Assembly: GCA_002435755.1 (NCBI GenBank)
Contig: DIYH01000040.1
Span: 186,001-250,000, forward strand
Direction: 5' to 3'
DNA length: 64,000 nt
Origin: Flammeovirgaceae bacterium UBA6059
Lineage (GTDB): Bacteria; Bacteroidota; Bacteroidia; Cytophagales; Cyclobacteriaceae
Shown: positions 43,495 to 52,070 of the stretch, in pieces
Numbering within the stretch: position 1 is the stretch's first letter
How the letters are laid out: the number at the start of each line of letters is the position of its first letter
Notes under the pieces: model-generated
The model's database searches: none
What the model saw: only the letters and a program-made list of their open reading frames with translations
Told to the model about the DNA's origin: nothing
Program-made: the position numbers and the translations under genes

Positions 43495-44211
43495 ATGATA
43501 AGACATTTAATGTCTCTGGTACTACTTGTGACAGTGGCCAGTGCTTGTACTACTCAACAAATCACCCAGGCACTCAATGATTACCTGGAGGATGATAAGC
43601 CGACCACTTTTGAGGTTTCGTCAGGGCTAAAGGAAGCGCTCGTCCAGGGAATAACCAAGGGGGCCAACAGTGCTTCAGCCACCGATGGCTTTTTCGGCAA
43701 TCCACTGATCAAGATCCCCTTTCCTCCGGAAGTTCAGAAAGTGGAGAATACACTGAGAGATATTGGCTTAGGAAAGGAGGTAGATAAATTCGTGCTAACG
43801 CTCAATCGTGGTGCTGAAGAGGCAGCCAAGCAGGCAAAACCAATCTTTGTCAATGCGATCAAACAATTGACCATCCAGGATGCGTGGAACTTACTTAACG
43901 GAGAGCAGGATGCTGCAACACAGTTTTTGGAGCGTACCACCCGATCTGAACTGCAGGCCAAGTTCAAGCCGGTAATGAAGAATGCACTCGATCAAACCAA
44001 TGCTACACGCTACTACGGAGACCTGGTCACACAGTACAATAAAATACCTTTTGTGGAGGATGTGAATCCGAATCTTGATGACTATGCCACACAAAAGGCG
44101 TTGGATGGGCTCTTTACGCTTGTCAGACAGGAAGAGGCAAATATCCGTGAGAACCCTACCGCGCGGGTGACACAACTACTTAAGAAAGTATTCGGGTACG
44201 AGGAGGGATAA
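43495..44211 (+). CDS. DUF4197-domain lipoprotein
   Basis: About 238 residues. I place the start at 43495 because an AAGGA site lies 9 bases before it and MIRHLMSLVLLVTVASAC then forms a clean lipoprotein signal. Residues 30 to the end fit DUF4197, a helical family of unknown function (GLKEALVQGITKGANSASAT, FFGNPLIKIPFPPEV, then GRTTRSEL-like LERTTRSELQAKFKPVM and DYATQKALDGLFTLVRQEEA). It is a periplasmic or outer-membrane lipoprotein. The stop lies two bases from the end of the convergent HNH gene. Confidence 0.88.
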   Translation: MIRHLMSLVLLVTVASACTTQQITQALNDYLEDDKPTTFEVSSGLKEALVQGITKGANSASATDGFFGNPLIKIPFPPEVQKVENTLRDIGLGKEVDKFVLTLNRGAEEAAKQAKPIFVNAIKQLTIQDAWNLLNGEQDAATQFLERTTRSELQAKFKPVMKNALDQTNATRYYGDLVTQYNKIPFVEDVNPNLDDYATQKALDGLFTLVRQEEANIRENPTARVTQLLKKVFGYEEG

Positions 44212-44213
44212 TC

Positions 44214-44756
44214 TCAATCCAAAGGCTTAATTCCGGACCAAATCCTACCTGTTCTAATTTGCCAAAGATGACGTGAGTTGATGCCAAACTGCTTTGCCAA
44301 CACGCTCCACCTGGTTTTGCCAGATTTCTCGTTTTCTTTGATCCTTTTCTTGATGATAGCTACTCTGGACTTACTGAGCTTAGCATTGGGAGAATAATCA
44401 GGGTAAATGTCATAAGGCTTAGTACGACTTCTGTTCAGTTCTCGTGCTTCCTCAGGGCTGATCCATTCGATATTGTGGGCCATGCAGTTGTTGGAATCTC
44501 CATTGACGAATTTTAGCTTCTTATAGCCATGTGGATTCTCTACAAAGAGGTTTGCAACGATCTTGTGTAGGTAGATCAATCCATTTTTGCCACTAGGCTT
44601 ACGATATGGGATACAACGGTAGCCATTGTTCTTGTAAGAGGTATGCTCATAGAGTTTACCGTCTTTGTCTTGGCTCTTGACTTTTCCGAATGAGGAGATT
44701 TGATATTCTTTGCCTGTCTCCTCGTGAATGTATTTTTTCCAGGTTTCTTTTTTCAA
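44214..44756 (-). CDS. NUMOD4/HNH-type protein with a degenerate HNH motif
   Basis: A 180-residue protein. Residues 5-45 match NUMOD4 (WKKYIHEETGKEYQISSFGK, VKSQ). Residues 60-100 match the HNH_3 type (IYLHKIVANLFVENPHGYKK, then DSNNCMAHNIEWIS). His64 is kept, but the central His of the usual VNHKDG motif is Phe83 (LKFVNGDSNN). The C-terminal 60 residues carry a homing-endonuclease-type HTH (KLSKSRVAIIKKRIKENEKS, VLAKQFGINSRHLWQI). The family consists of homing endonucleases found alone or in introns. The missing His makes cutting doubtful. No intron or intein is visible around it. It is probably a selfish gene in decay or reused for DNA binding. Confidence 0.82.
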   Translation of the reverse strand: MKKETWKKYIHEETGKEYQISSFGKVKSQDKDGKLYEHTSYKNNGYRCIPYRKPSGKNGLIYLHKIVANLFVENPHGYKKLKFVNGDSNNCMAHNIEWISPEEARELNRSRTKPYDIYPDYSPNAKLSKSRVAIIKKRIKENEKSGKTRWSVLAKQFGINSRHLWQIRTGRIWSGIKPLD

Positions 44757-44937
44757 GACTTATTACTATTAGCTGACGTTAAAGCTAATGAGTAATTCAT
44801 CGGCGCGGAAATGATATTGAGCTACTGCTTGGATTTTAAGATGAACGGTCGAATGCATGTCAATTTTGGAATTTAGGGAGCGAAATTCGCCTATTATCGT
44901 TAACAATTGAGTGTAGCTTTTAGCCCAGAAATAGTCC

Positions 44938-44958
44938 AAAAACAGCAGTACTGCTGGT
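44938..44958 (-). terminator. Terminator after ytoQ
   Basis: On the minus strand CAGCAGTACTGCTG (14-bp palindrome, 44943-44956) is followed by TTTTT. The stem is short (5 bp with loop GTAC). Confidence 0.6.
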
Positions 44959-45004
44959 TCCCTAGAGGCTGGAAGTTGTAATGTTTAATTCAGTGCAGAA
45001 TGGA

Positions 45005-45448
45005 TTATTTCTGAGTAGATACATACTTTAAGATGTGTAGCGCCTGGGCGTTGGTTTGACAAGTAGCCATGGCTTGTGCATCTACTTCTTTGAGTGCATG
45101 GGTAAACTCCTCCGGGTGAATAACAATATAAGGAATTCCAAGTGCGGCAGCCTGACCTGCGTCGAAAGCGGCATTCCACTGTCGATATTTCTCACCAAAC
45201 TTCACTACTACGACATCCGACTTTTCAATACCCTTTTTGATCCTGATGGCATTCACTTTTGCAGACTTATGGTCCTTCCAAAACTGTTTTTCCTCCAGCC
45301 CGAGTACATCGCCTGCATCATCACTAGCCTGATGTACTGTGACGGGGGTTAAAAAGTCAATGGGCAAGTTTTCTGCTTTTGCACCGTTCATGATTTCTTC
45401 TCGCCATTCGGAATGGATCTCTCCCGATAAGTATACTGTCCAGTTCAT
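45005..45448 (-). CDS. ytoQ: YtoQ-family protein
   Basis: About 147 residues, starting at the ATG at 45448 (MNWTVYLSGEIHSEWREEI); the frame opens 19 codons earlier, but this is the family's usual start. YtoQ proteins show a nucleoside 2-deoxyribosyltransferase-like fold: YLSGEIHS, a middle DAGDVLGLEEKQFWKDHKSA, VVVVKFGEKYRQWNAAFDAG and LGIPYIVIHP. The biochemical function is not established. It is transcribed alone, and a terminator follows. Confidence 0.88.
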   Translation of the reverse strand: MNWTVYLSGEIHSEWREEIMNGAKAENLPIDFLTPVTVHQASDDAGDVLGLEEKQFWKDHKSAKVNAIRIKKGIEKSDVVVVKFGEKYRQWNAAFDAGQAAALGIPYIVIHPEEFTHALKEVDAQAMATCQTNAQALHILKYVSTQK

Positions 45449-45558
45449 GATAACAAGGTTTTGTTCATAGATGTAACGTCTTGATGCCGTTAAGCTAACA
45501 ATCAAGGATGTTTCCCAACATTATTTTGTAATTTACTCAAAACCTTAAGACGACTCGA

Positions 45559-45654
45559 ATGGATTTTGATCTCCGAACCTGGGCCTTGATTTTTTTTATA
45601 GTCTTAGTACTTTGGCTGGTAGCCAGAACTTTCAGAAATAAGCCGGAGGCCTAA
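45559..45654 (+). CDS. Possible small single-pass membrane protein (31 residues)
   Basis: A short frame MDFDLRTWALIFFIVLVLWL then VARTFRNKPEA with one hydrophobic helix at about 8-22 and a basic tail, topologically sensible for a membrane peptide. Its stop overlaps the convergent subtilase stop by 4 bases. The ribosome-binding site is weak (AAGACGA 8 bases before the ATG). Too short to prove; it could be noise. Confidence 0.35.
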   Translation: MDFDLRTWALIFFIVLVLWLVARTFRNKPEA

Positions 45655-48600
45655 TATTTTATTAGTTTTTTGCGAATGACATCACCCGTTTGAAGGTAGA
45701 TCTCTATGACATAGATGCCTTGATTTAATTGGGACAGATTGATTTCCGGATTTTTTATACTCAGTAGTTTGGTACTAGCGACTTTCTTTCCAGCAAGATT
45801 CACTACTTGAGCTTCTTTGATGAGCTCTTCACCTTGTATTCTGACCAACCCAGAAGTAGGATTAGGATAGATCATTATGGTAGGTTGTTGGCGATCTATC
45901 GACGTTACGTTCACCACCTGGTAATTGATAGAGGCAACACTTTTGCATCCGTTAGTGTCAGTCGACTCAAGCTTGATATTGTAAACACCAGTTGAGTCGA
46001 CAAAAAAGCTAGGAGAGCGGATTGATTCGAAGAACGTATCATTGATACTCCAAATCCACTCAACTGCATCAGCCGACTTTCCTGATAAGGTTACTTGATT
46101 ACTTTCTTCTGATAAGTTGAGTCGTTCGGGGCTTACCAGAATAGTGTCGACAAAGGCTTCAACATAAATAAAGACAGGTACCAAACCACTCTCTAGAATT
46201 TGATCAATACCGGTAACATAGAATGTAGTATCTGAAACCAAACCATCCAGGACCAAAGCATTGCCTTTAGCCAGAATCTGTGTTTTGCTCTCATCGGCAT
46301 AGAATATGAATTGATCCCCACCTTCCGGCATAAGGGAGACAGGCACATTAGAACATACAGAAATGTCATTCAATATTGGCGTGGGAGAAGGAGCGGTTGC
46401 CAATAGTGACGTTTTGGTTGCTTCACATCCTGTATTACTATCCCGAAATTCTGTTGCAATGGATAAGTTAGGAGTTCCGTTCCATATGTAACGAATAGTA
46501 TCACCACTGAAGGTACTGCCATCGATGATCCAGTCTATAGATGTCGTCGAGTTGACCTGAGCAGTCAATAGTAGGTTTGTACTCAAGCTAAGGTCAGTAA
46601 GATCATGGCCTACTGTGACTACCGAAGGGAAGTCTAATTGTTGCAGAAAAATCTCTGCTGGAAGGCTTTCCAGTTGACCCACTCCATTAGTCAAGTAAAG
46701 TAGAGTATCACTGACTAAACCCTCTAGCTCGAAGATATCTCCGATAGCGACCAAAGAAGTAAGGTGCTCATCGCGATACAACTGAAATGTCCCTGATGTT
46801 TCTGGCACTACCGTAGCGACCTCTCCTTCACAGAATTGTATGGTTTGATCGGTTGGCTTTGGGTTGCGGGCCACCACGGTCAGAAGCTGTGAGGTATTGT
46901 CGGTACATCCTGCGCCGCTGCTGGCCTCCAGTTTTATTTCGTAAACACCTGGTGCATCGAAGTTAACTACAGGGTTTTGCTGACTACTTAGAATGCCATT
47001 GGAAAAGTCCCATGACCATTGCTGAGCATTCGTACTCGCATCATTGATCTGAATACTTCTTGAGTTTTCATCTATGATCAAAGTATCACTAGGCAGAGTG
47101 AACGCGGCAACAGTTGGAGTGACTTCCAGGATCACCCTTCTAGCGTCACCTAGGTATGCTTTATCAGTATTCACTACATAAAGCGTGCGATTGTTTGTAA
47201 TACCAGTCACCTCTAGCGTATCTCCTGATCCGATTCTTTGCGAGAGTGCAACATCGTTATAATAGTCAAATGTACTGCCAGCTGAAGGCACAACGGTGAT
47301 ATCTTCACCCTCGCACGTTTGGTATTCTGCTATTATCGGTGGTTGGTTTAGGAAAGTCTGATACCTTGCTTTAGCCTTTTCAGCATTGGATCGTAGCTCG
47401 GTCAGGGATGTGCCAAAGACGTAAGCAAAGGCAGACTTTTGGGGAGTGTTAGGTGGAAGCGAACTAAAACGGGCAGCCATCACTTGCCCCACATAGTTGC
47501 CAACACCTTCTACGCCTGCGTTGGTTTTGCTAAAGCCAGAGCTGACAAAGGCATACTTCAGCGAATCAGATAAGATATCGTCGAGCTCAGGTGTATTACC
47601 ATTATAATCCCCTTGATCTATCCCGCGAAATGTTGAGATATCTCCTGATAAGAGCGCCACTCCGGCAAAAATGCTCTCAGCATTATCGTATGTATATCCG
47701 AGGTGGTTTGCTGCGTCATAAGCAGTGCGATTTTCGATGACAAACCCAAGGTTGAGATCGGCGATAGCACCGAGATAGACATTGCTTAGAAGGCTATCAG
47801 AGGTATTGATAAGACGATATTCTGTGAAGAGAGCGTCCAGATCATCCCAACCCATGACCTTCTGCTCAACTGTCATGTTGAATTGACCATTGGATACTTC
47901 AAAACTTCCCTGGGCATAGTCGTCGGCAGTTGAGTTAAAAAGGTATTGGAGTCCTTGCAAGGCCTCAAAGTCATTGTCACGGGTATCACCTTGAAAGTTA
48001 TTGACCGCATTATCTGCCACATGAGCGGTATCTGTGGCTATTATGATACCTAGTAAATTTGAGATCAGAAGGCTATTGTACCTTAATCCTCGTCCATTTT
48101 TGAATACATCTTGCTCATAGCCAAGGTTACCATTATCGCTGGCCGTGACACTTGCATTACCTCCCTGAATATCGAGAAAAGTAGGATTCGCTGTAAAAAC
48201 GATGAATTGCCGATCTGTGAAGCCATTGCCGATGAAGTCGATCTGCAAAACAATGCGTTCATTTTTGGGTGTGTTCTCTGCGAGGTAGACTTTGAAGCTA
48301 CCCGGCGAGAATGTCATAGAGGTCCCCGACTGCATGAAGCCAACAAAGACTTCATCACTCAAAACGGTTGCGTAAGGTGATCGACTTACAATGCTAAAAG
48401 CGACGTTAGTAGCAGTATTGATATAGTTGTGAAGAATGCCTCCCAGGCTGACAGTATCATCGGCGAATATATTGTCCCCTAAAGTGCCACTGATCTCTAT
48501 ATCCTGCATCTGCATGGCGATGGTGCCCGTTTGGGTCAACGCTCGCTCCATATTAAGACGGCCGTTTCCAAGCATGCCCAGGTACTGATTGTTAGTACCT

Positions 48601-49844
48601 ACATCATAGATATCATCTGCAGTCACCCTGAGCTGCTCAGCAACTTGTATGGCACTGTATTCAGGGAATACCTGTCTAACCAGGGCAGCAGCACCTGCCA
48701 CTTGCGGTGAAGCAAAGCTTGAGCCTGGCGCTGAGAGATATCCGTTGCTATTGTTTGTGGAGTAGATACCCGTACCGGGTGCCAGCAGATCAATGAATCT
48801 GCTATAGGTAGCATAACCGGCCTTGTTATCATTGCCATCACTTGATCCCACCGAAATCACGTTTTCATATGAGGCTGGGTAGAAGTCCAGGTCCTCATTG
48901 GTGTTACCTGCAGCAGCTACGATCACGACATCTTTTTCGAGCGCTGCATAGTTGATAATGTCTTGGTTGAACTGAGAAAATGAACTCGGTGATCCCCATG
49001 AGAGGTTCATGACTTTTACTCCTCTATCTGCGGCATAGATCACACCTCCATAGCTATTGAAACTACGGTTGTCTTCTGAGTCGAATATTTTTACCGGTAG
49101 GTAAGGGCTGTCAAAAGCCACTCCTGCAAGGCCAATCTCATTGTTAGCCACGCCACTATGGATGCCTACCACTTGACTGCCATGCCTGCTTTTATCTCCG
49201 GATGGATCATTATCATTGTTGGCGATATCCCAGCCGTGGTAATCGTCAACAAAACCATTAGCATCATTATCAATACCATCTACAGGATCGTCTTCATTGA
49301 CCCATAAGTTGTCAGCAAGATCGTTATGATCCAATTGCACCCCTGTATCGACACTTCCGATGACAATATCTTTGCTTCCGGTGGCTATTTCCCAGGCCTC
49401 ATAAGCTCTGATCAGTTCAAGATAGTATTGAGAGCTACCAGGCTGAGCAGCTGGATCGTTGGGTATTTCCAGTAGTTCTACAGCGTAGATCGGCTCTGCG
49501 TAGACTACATTGTCATAATCGGAGAGCTCTTTGACTTTTTGCAGTACACTGGTCTCTCCATATAGATCTATGATGTGAATGCCACTTAAGTATTGACTGT
49601 GCCGTACTCTCGCATTTCCTGGTATGGTCTGCTCTAACGTGGATACTTCTTTTACGCCTTGCTGAGCTCTTAGATCATCCAATGAGAGATATTGATTGAG
49701 TGACCGGGCATTTGTGACTCCTTCACTGAGCTTGATGACTACTTTAGAAGGGTGATAGGAGGGGGCAATCTGTGCTACCGCAATGTTCGCGAGTGTCAGC
49801 ACAAAAGCAGCAATGGAGTAATATGCGCGTCGGCCTGCAGCCAT
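45651..49844 (-). CDS. T9SS-sorted subtilisin-like protease (S8) with three repeat modules
   Basis: A 1397-residue secreted serine protease. Signal peptide about 1-24 (IAVAQ), propeptide to about 130, catalytic domain about 140-440 with the triad Asp166 (SVDTGVQLDHND), His221 (RHGSQVVG) and Ser376 (APGSSFASPQVAG, in place of GTSMA), plus oxyanion Asn314 (AAAGNTNED). Residues 440-835 form a large unidentified region. Residues 841-1312 hold three tandem modules of 160 residues (Ig-like CEGE part plus PKD-like part ending GC). Residues 1319-1397 are a type A sorting domain (IMIYPNPTSGLVRIQG, GIYVIEIYLQTGDVIRKKLI). It ends the minus-strand operon, 6 bases after the SDR gene stop. Confidence 0.92.
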   Translation of the reverse strand: MAAGRRAYYSIAAFVLTLANIAVAQIAPSYHPSKVVIKLSEGVTNARSLNQYLSLDDLRAQQGVKEVSTLEQTIPGNARVRHSQYLSGIHIIDLYGETSVLQKVKELSDYDNVVYAEPIYAVELLEIPNDPAAQPGSSQYYLELIRAYEAWEIATGSKDIVIGSVDTGVQLDHNDLADNLWVNEDDPVDGIDNDANGFVDDYHGWDIANNDNDPSGDKSRHGSQVVGIHSGVANNEIGLAGVAFDSPYLPVKIFDSEDNRSFNSYGGVIYAADRGVKVMNLSWGSPSSFSQFNQDIINYAALEKDVVIVAAAGNTNEDLDFYPASYENVISVGSSDGNDNKAGYATYSRFIDLLAPGTGIYSTNNSNGYLSAPGSSFASPQVAGAAALVRQVFPEYSAIQVAEQLRVTADDIYDVGTNNQYLGMLGNGRLNMERALTQTGTIAMQMQDIEISGTLGDNIFADDTVSLGGILHNYINTATNVAFSIVSRSPYATVLSDEVFVGFMQSGTSMTFSPGSFKVYLAENTPKNERIVLQIDFIGNGFTDRQFIVFTANPTFLDIQGGNASVTASDNGNLGYEQDVFKNGRGLRYNSLLISNLLGIIIATDTAHVADNAVNNFQGDTRDNDFEALQGLQYLFNSTADDYAQGSFEVSNGQFNMTVEQKVMGWDDLDALFTEYRLINTSDSLLSNVYLGAIADLNLGFVIENRTAYDAANHLGYTYDNAESIFAGVALLSGDISTFRGIDQGDYNGNTPELDDILSDSLKYAFVSSGFSKTNAGVEGVGNYVGQVMAARFSSLPPNTPQKSAFAYVFGTSLTELRSNAEKAKARYQTFLNQPPIIAEYQTCEGEDITVVPSAGSTFDYYNDVALSQRIGSGDTLEVTGITNNRTLYVVNTDKAYLGDARRVILEVTPTVAAFTLPSDTLIIDENSRSIQINDASTNAQQWSWDFSNGILSSQQNPVVNFDAPGVYEIKLEASSGAGCTDNTSQLLTVVARNPKPTDQTIQFCEGEVATVVPETSGTFQLYRDEHLTSLVAIGDIFELEGLVSDTLLYLTNGVGQLESLPAEIFLQQLDFPSVVTVGHDLTDLSLSTNLLLTAQVNSTTSIDWIIDGSTFSGDTIRYIWNGTPNLSIATEFRDSNTGCEATKTSLLATAPSPTPILNDISVCSNVPVSLMPEGGDQFIFYADESKTQILAKGNALVLDGLVSDTTFYVTGIDQILESGLVPVFIYVEAFVDTILVSPERLNLSEESNQVTLSGKSADAVEWIWSINDTFFESIRSPSFFVDSTGVYNIKLESTDTNGCKSVASINYQVVNVTSIDRQQPTIMIYPNPTSGLVRIQGEELIKEAQVVNLAGKKVASTKLLSIKNPEINLSQLNQGIYVIEIYLQTGDVIRKKLIKY
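45909..47324 (-). repeat. Three tandem 160-residue modules within the subtilase
   Basis: Modules at residues 841-992, 1001-1152 and 1161-1312. Each starts with a Cys in C-E/S-x-x and VVP/LMP, then a TFxxYxD and GD-xxxVxG element, followed by a PKD-like half. The second Cys is at residues 980, 1140 and 1300, exactly 160 apart. The first Cys is at 844, 1005 and 1164. DNA identity is low, so the duplications are old. Confidence 0.75.
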
Positions 49845-49850
49845 AGTTGA

Positions 49851-50651
49851 TCAGGTCACATTCATTTTTCTAATGATCCGTCTGAATATTCCGGGAAAGA
49901 ATCTGCTCATAAACCAACCAAAATTTTCCTTAAACCCGGCGATGATGACCTCATCCTGATCATTCTGAATTACTCTGACGATCTGTTTAGCACAGGACTC
50001 TGCTGAGATACCGGTTTCCTGGCTACCTCCTTTCTTTTTGAGTTGCTCACCACTAGCTTTTAAGGCATGATATGCGATATTGGTTTGAATGAAACCAGGA
50101 GCTACAATCGTGACATTGACGTTGTGTTCGTATACTTCTGACCTCATCGCATTGTAGAAACCGTGCAATGCATGCTTTGAAGCACAGTAAGCAGAGCGCA
50201 GTTGAGTGCTGTATTTACCCATTACGCTTGTGACAATCACCTGATGACCTGACTTACGAGCAATCATTCCTGGTAAGGTGTGCTTGGTTAAAGCTATTGC
50301 CCCGAAAAAATTCACCTCCATGACACGTCGATCAACCTCCATAACTGTTTCTTCAGCAGTACCTCGTTGGCTGATACCGCCATTGTTGATCAATACATCG
50401 ATCTGGCCAAAAAAGGCTTCAGCTGCTTTGGCTTTCTCTGCCAGCGTATCCGCATGAGCAAGGTCAAGGGGAAGGACCGCAATCTTATCATGGTTACCTT
50501 GACACTCTTTCTTAACACGCTCGAGTTCTTCTTCCCTTCGGGCTGATAATATCAATTTACAGTTGAAGGTACTGAGGTGTCTGGTGAGAGCCTCACCTAT
50601 ACCAGACGAGGCGCCTGTGATCCAGACTACCTTATCCTCCAGGTTTTTCAT
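49851..50651 (-). CDS. Short-chain dehydrogenase/reductase (SDR)
   Basis: A 266-residue classical SDR with Rossmann motif TGASSGIGEAL, LINNGGISQRG (NNAG-type) and the catalytic YCASKHAL (Tyr-x-x-x-Lys) with an upstream Ser in VTSVMGKYS. A C-terminal basic-hydrophobic stretch (FGWFMSRFFPGIFRRIIRK) suggests membrane attachment. The cofactor is NAD(P)H; the substrate is unknown. It starts one base after the folA stop and is followed by the subtilase. Of all the operon's genes its function is the least constrained by context. Confidence 0.9.
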   Translation of the reverse strand: MKNLEDKVVWITGASSGIGEALTRHLSTFNCKLILSARREEELERVKKECQGNHDKIAVLPLDLAHADTLAEKAKAAEAFFGQIDVLINNGGISQRGTAEETVMEVDRRVMEVNFFGAIALTKHTLPGMIARKSGHQVIVTSVMGKYSTQLRSAYCASKHALHGFYNAMRSEVYEHNVNVTIVAPGFIQTNIAYHALKASGEQLKKKGGSQETGISAESCAKQIVRVIQNDQDEVIIAGFKENFGWFMSRFFPGIFRRIIRKMNVT

Positions 50652-50652
50652 A

Positions 50653-51156
50653 TCATTTGATTTTGTCGTAAACTACAAAATCGAAGGCAAATGCATGACG
50701 GGCGTCTGCAGGATGGTGTTCACGACTTACCTCGTTCCATGTAGACTTGTCCCAATTCGGGAAATAGGTGTCTCCTTCTACCTCAGCATGTACCTCGGTG
50801 ATGTAGATGCGATCAGCTACTTCAAAGCCCAGTCGATAGATATCCCCTCCACCGATAATAAAGGCTTCATCTTCATTAGTTCGCTCCGCAATTTCCAGGG
50901 CGCTTTCGAGGCTATGAGTAACAGTCGCTCCATCCGCCTGGTATTGATCATTCCTGGTGATGACGATGTTGGGTCTCTTGGGTAATGGTCGCCACTTATG
51001 AGGGATGGACTCCCAGTTTTTACGTCCTAAAATGACGTGATGACCGGCTGTTGTCTCTTTGAAATACTTCATGTCGTCCGGCAGGCTCCAGGCCAGATCA
51101 TTGTCTTTGCCTATGACATGGTTGGTGCTCACTGCGGCGATCATCGATATTCTCAT
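50653..51156 (-). CDS. folA: Dihydrofolate reductase
   Basis: A 167-residue DHFR that makes tetrahydrofolate with NADPH. Motifs: MIAAVSTNHVIGKDNDLAW, the WSLPDDMKYFKE helix with the catalytic acid in DDMKYF, HHVILGRKNWESIP, and EAFIIGGGDIYRLG, followed by ITEVHAEVEGDTYFP. The gene overlaps fmt by 4 bases (ATGA). folA next to fmt makes sense, since formyl-THF is the donor used by Fmt. Confidence 0.97.
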   Translation of the reverse strand: MRISMIAAVSTNHVIGKDNDLAWSLPDDMKYFKETTAGHHVILGRKNWESIPHKWRPLPKRPNIVITRNDQYQADGATVTHSLESALEIAERTNEDEAFIIGGGDIYRLGFEVADRIYITEVHAEVEGDTYFPNWDKSTWNEVSREHHPADARHAFAFDFVVYDKIK

Positions 51157-52070
51157 AGTGCGTTACCCCTTAGAAAGTCTTCTGTCTTCATTCTCCTTTT
51201 CCCTTCAGCCTGAAGTTCTTTCACTTCAAGCACTCCACCCTTTGTACTTACCAGAATGTTTTGACCTACTTGGCGTAGTTCTCCTACCTCTCCCGCTACT
51301 ACGTCTTCAACAACTTCTACTTGATAGATTTTGATCTTTTTATCGTTGTGAATGGTCCATGCACCAGGATAAGGTGAAAGTCCCCGAACAAAGTCTCTTA
51401 ACTGTCGAGCATCTTTTGTCCATTCGATTTTACAAGTTTCAGGAAATATCTTGGGAGCAGATTTTAGTGGCGGTTTGGTGTTTTGCGGTAGCTGAGGGTA
51501 GTTGTTCTCTTCAATCGCGCATACTGTCTTGAGTACCAACTGGGCACCTTTGTTCATGAGACGTTCGTACAGAGTGCCGACATTATCATCCTCATAGATA
51601 GGTTCCTTTTCCTGAAAAATAATGTTGCCCGTGTCAATCTCATGTTTAAGAAAGAACGTCGTAGCACCAGTCTCTTTTTCTCCATTGATAATTGCCCAGT
51701 TGATCGGCGCGGCACCTCTGTATTGGGGTAGCAGGCTGGCATGAAGGTTAAAAGTACCGAGTGCAGGCATGGACCAAACTGCCTCCGGGAGCATTCTGAA
51801 AGCTACAACCACCTGAAGGTCCGCTTCATAACTGGCAAGCTCCTGTTGAAAAGCTTCGGATTTTAGATTAGTTGGTTGCAGTACAGGAATGTTATGGTCT
51901 ACCGCAAAATCTTTGACCGGTGAAGTCCCAATCTTTTTACCTCTACCTTTAGGTTTATCAGGCGCAGTGATGACCGCTACCACATTAGTGCCGCCTCTTA
52001 CCAGAATTTCCAGACTAGGTACAGCGAACTCCGGTGTACCCATAAATATGATCTTTAGCTTTTTGCTCAT
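51153..52070 (-). CDS. fmt: Methionyl-tRNA formyltransferase
   Basis: A 305-residue Fmt, formylating initiator Met-tRNA with 10-formyl-THF. N-terminal Rossmann fold with IIFMGTPEFAVPSLE, the catalytic region LHASLLPQYRGAAPINWAII with the conserved Asn and His, and TGATTFFLKHEIDTGNI with the catalytic Asp. The C-terminal OB domain follows from about residue 210 (LRDFVRGLSPYPGAWTIHN). It overlaps both the gene before (4 bases) and folA. Confidence 0.97.
   Translation of the reverse strand: MSKKLKIIFMGTPEFAVPSLEILVRGGTNVVAVITAPDKPKGRGKKIGTSPVKDFAVDHNIPVLQPTNLKSEAFQQELASYEADLQVVVAFRMLPEAVWSMPALGTFNLHASLLPQYRGAAPINWAIINGEKETGATTFFLKHEIDTGNIIFQEKEPIYEDDNVGTLYERLMNKGAQLVLKTVCAIEENNYPQLPQNTKPPLKSAPKIFPETCKIEWTKDARQLRDFVRGLSPYPGAWTIHNDKKIKIYQVEVVEDVVAGEVGELRQVGQNILVSTKGGVLEVKELQAEGKRRMKTEDFLRGNAL

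Noticed and set aside
45559..45654. Small 31-residue frame as a cbb3-oxidase-like small subunit
   Set aside because: Size fits loosely but no oxidase genes are near; kept only as a low-confidence membrane peptide.
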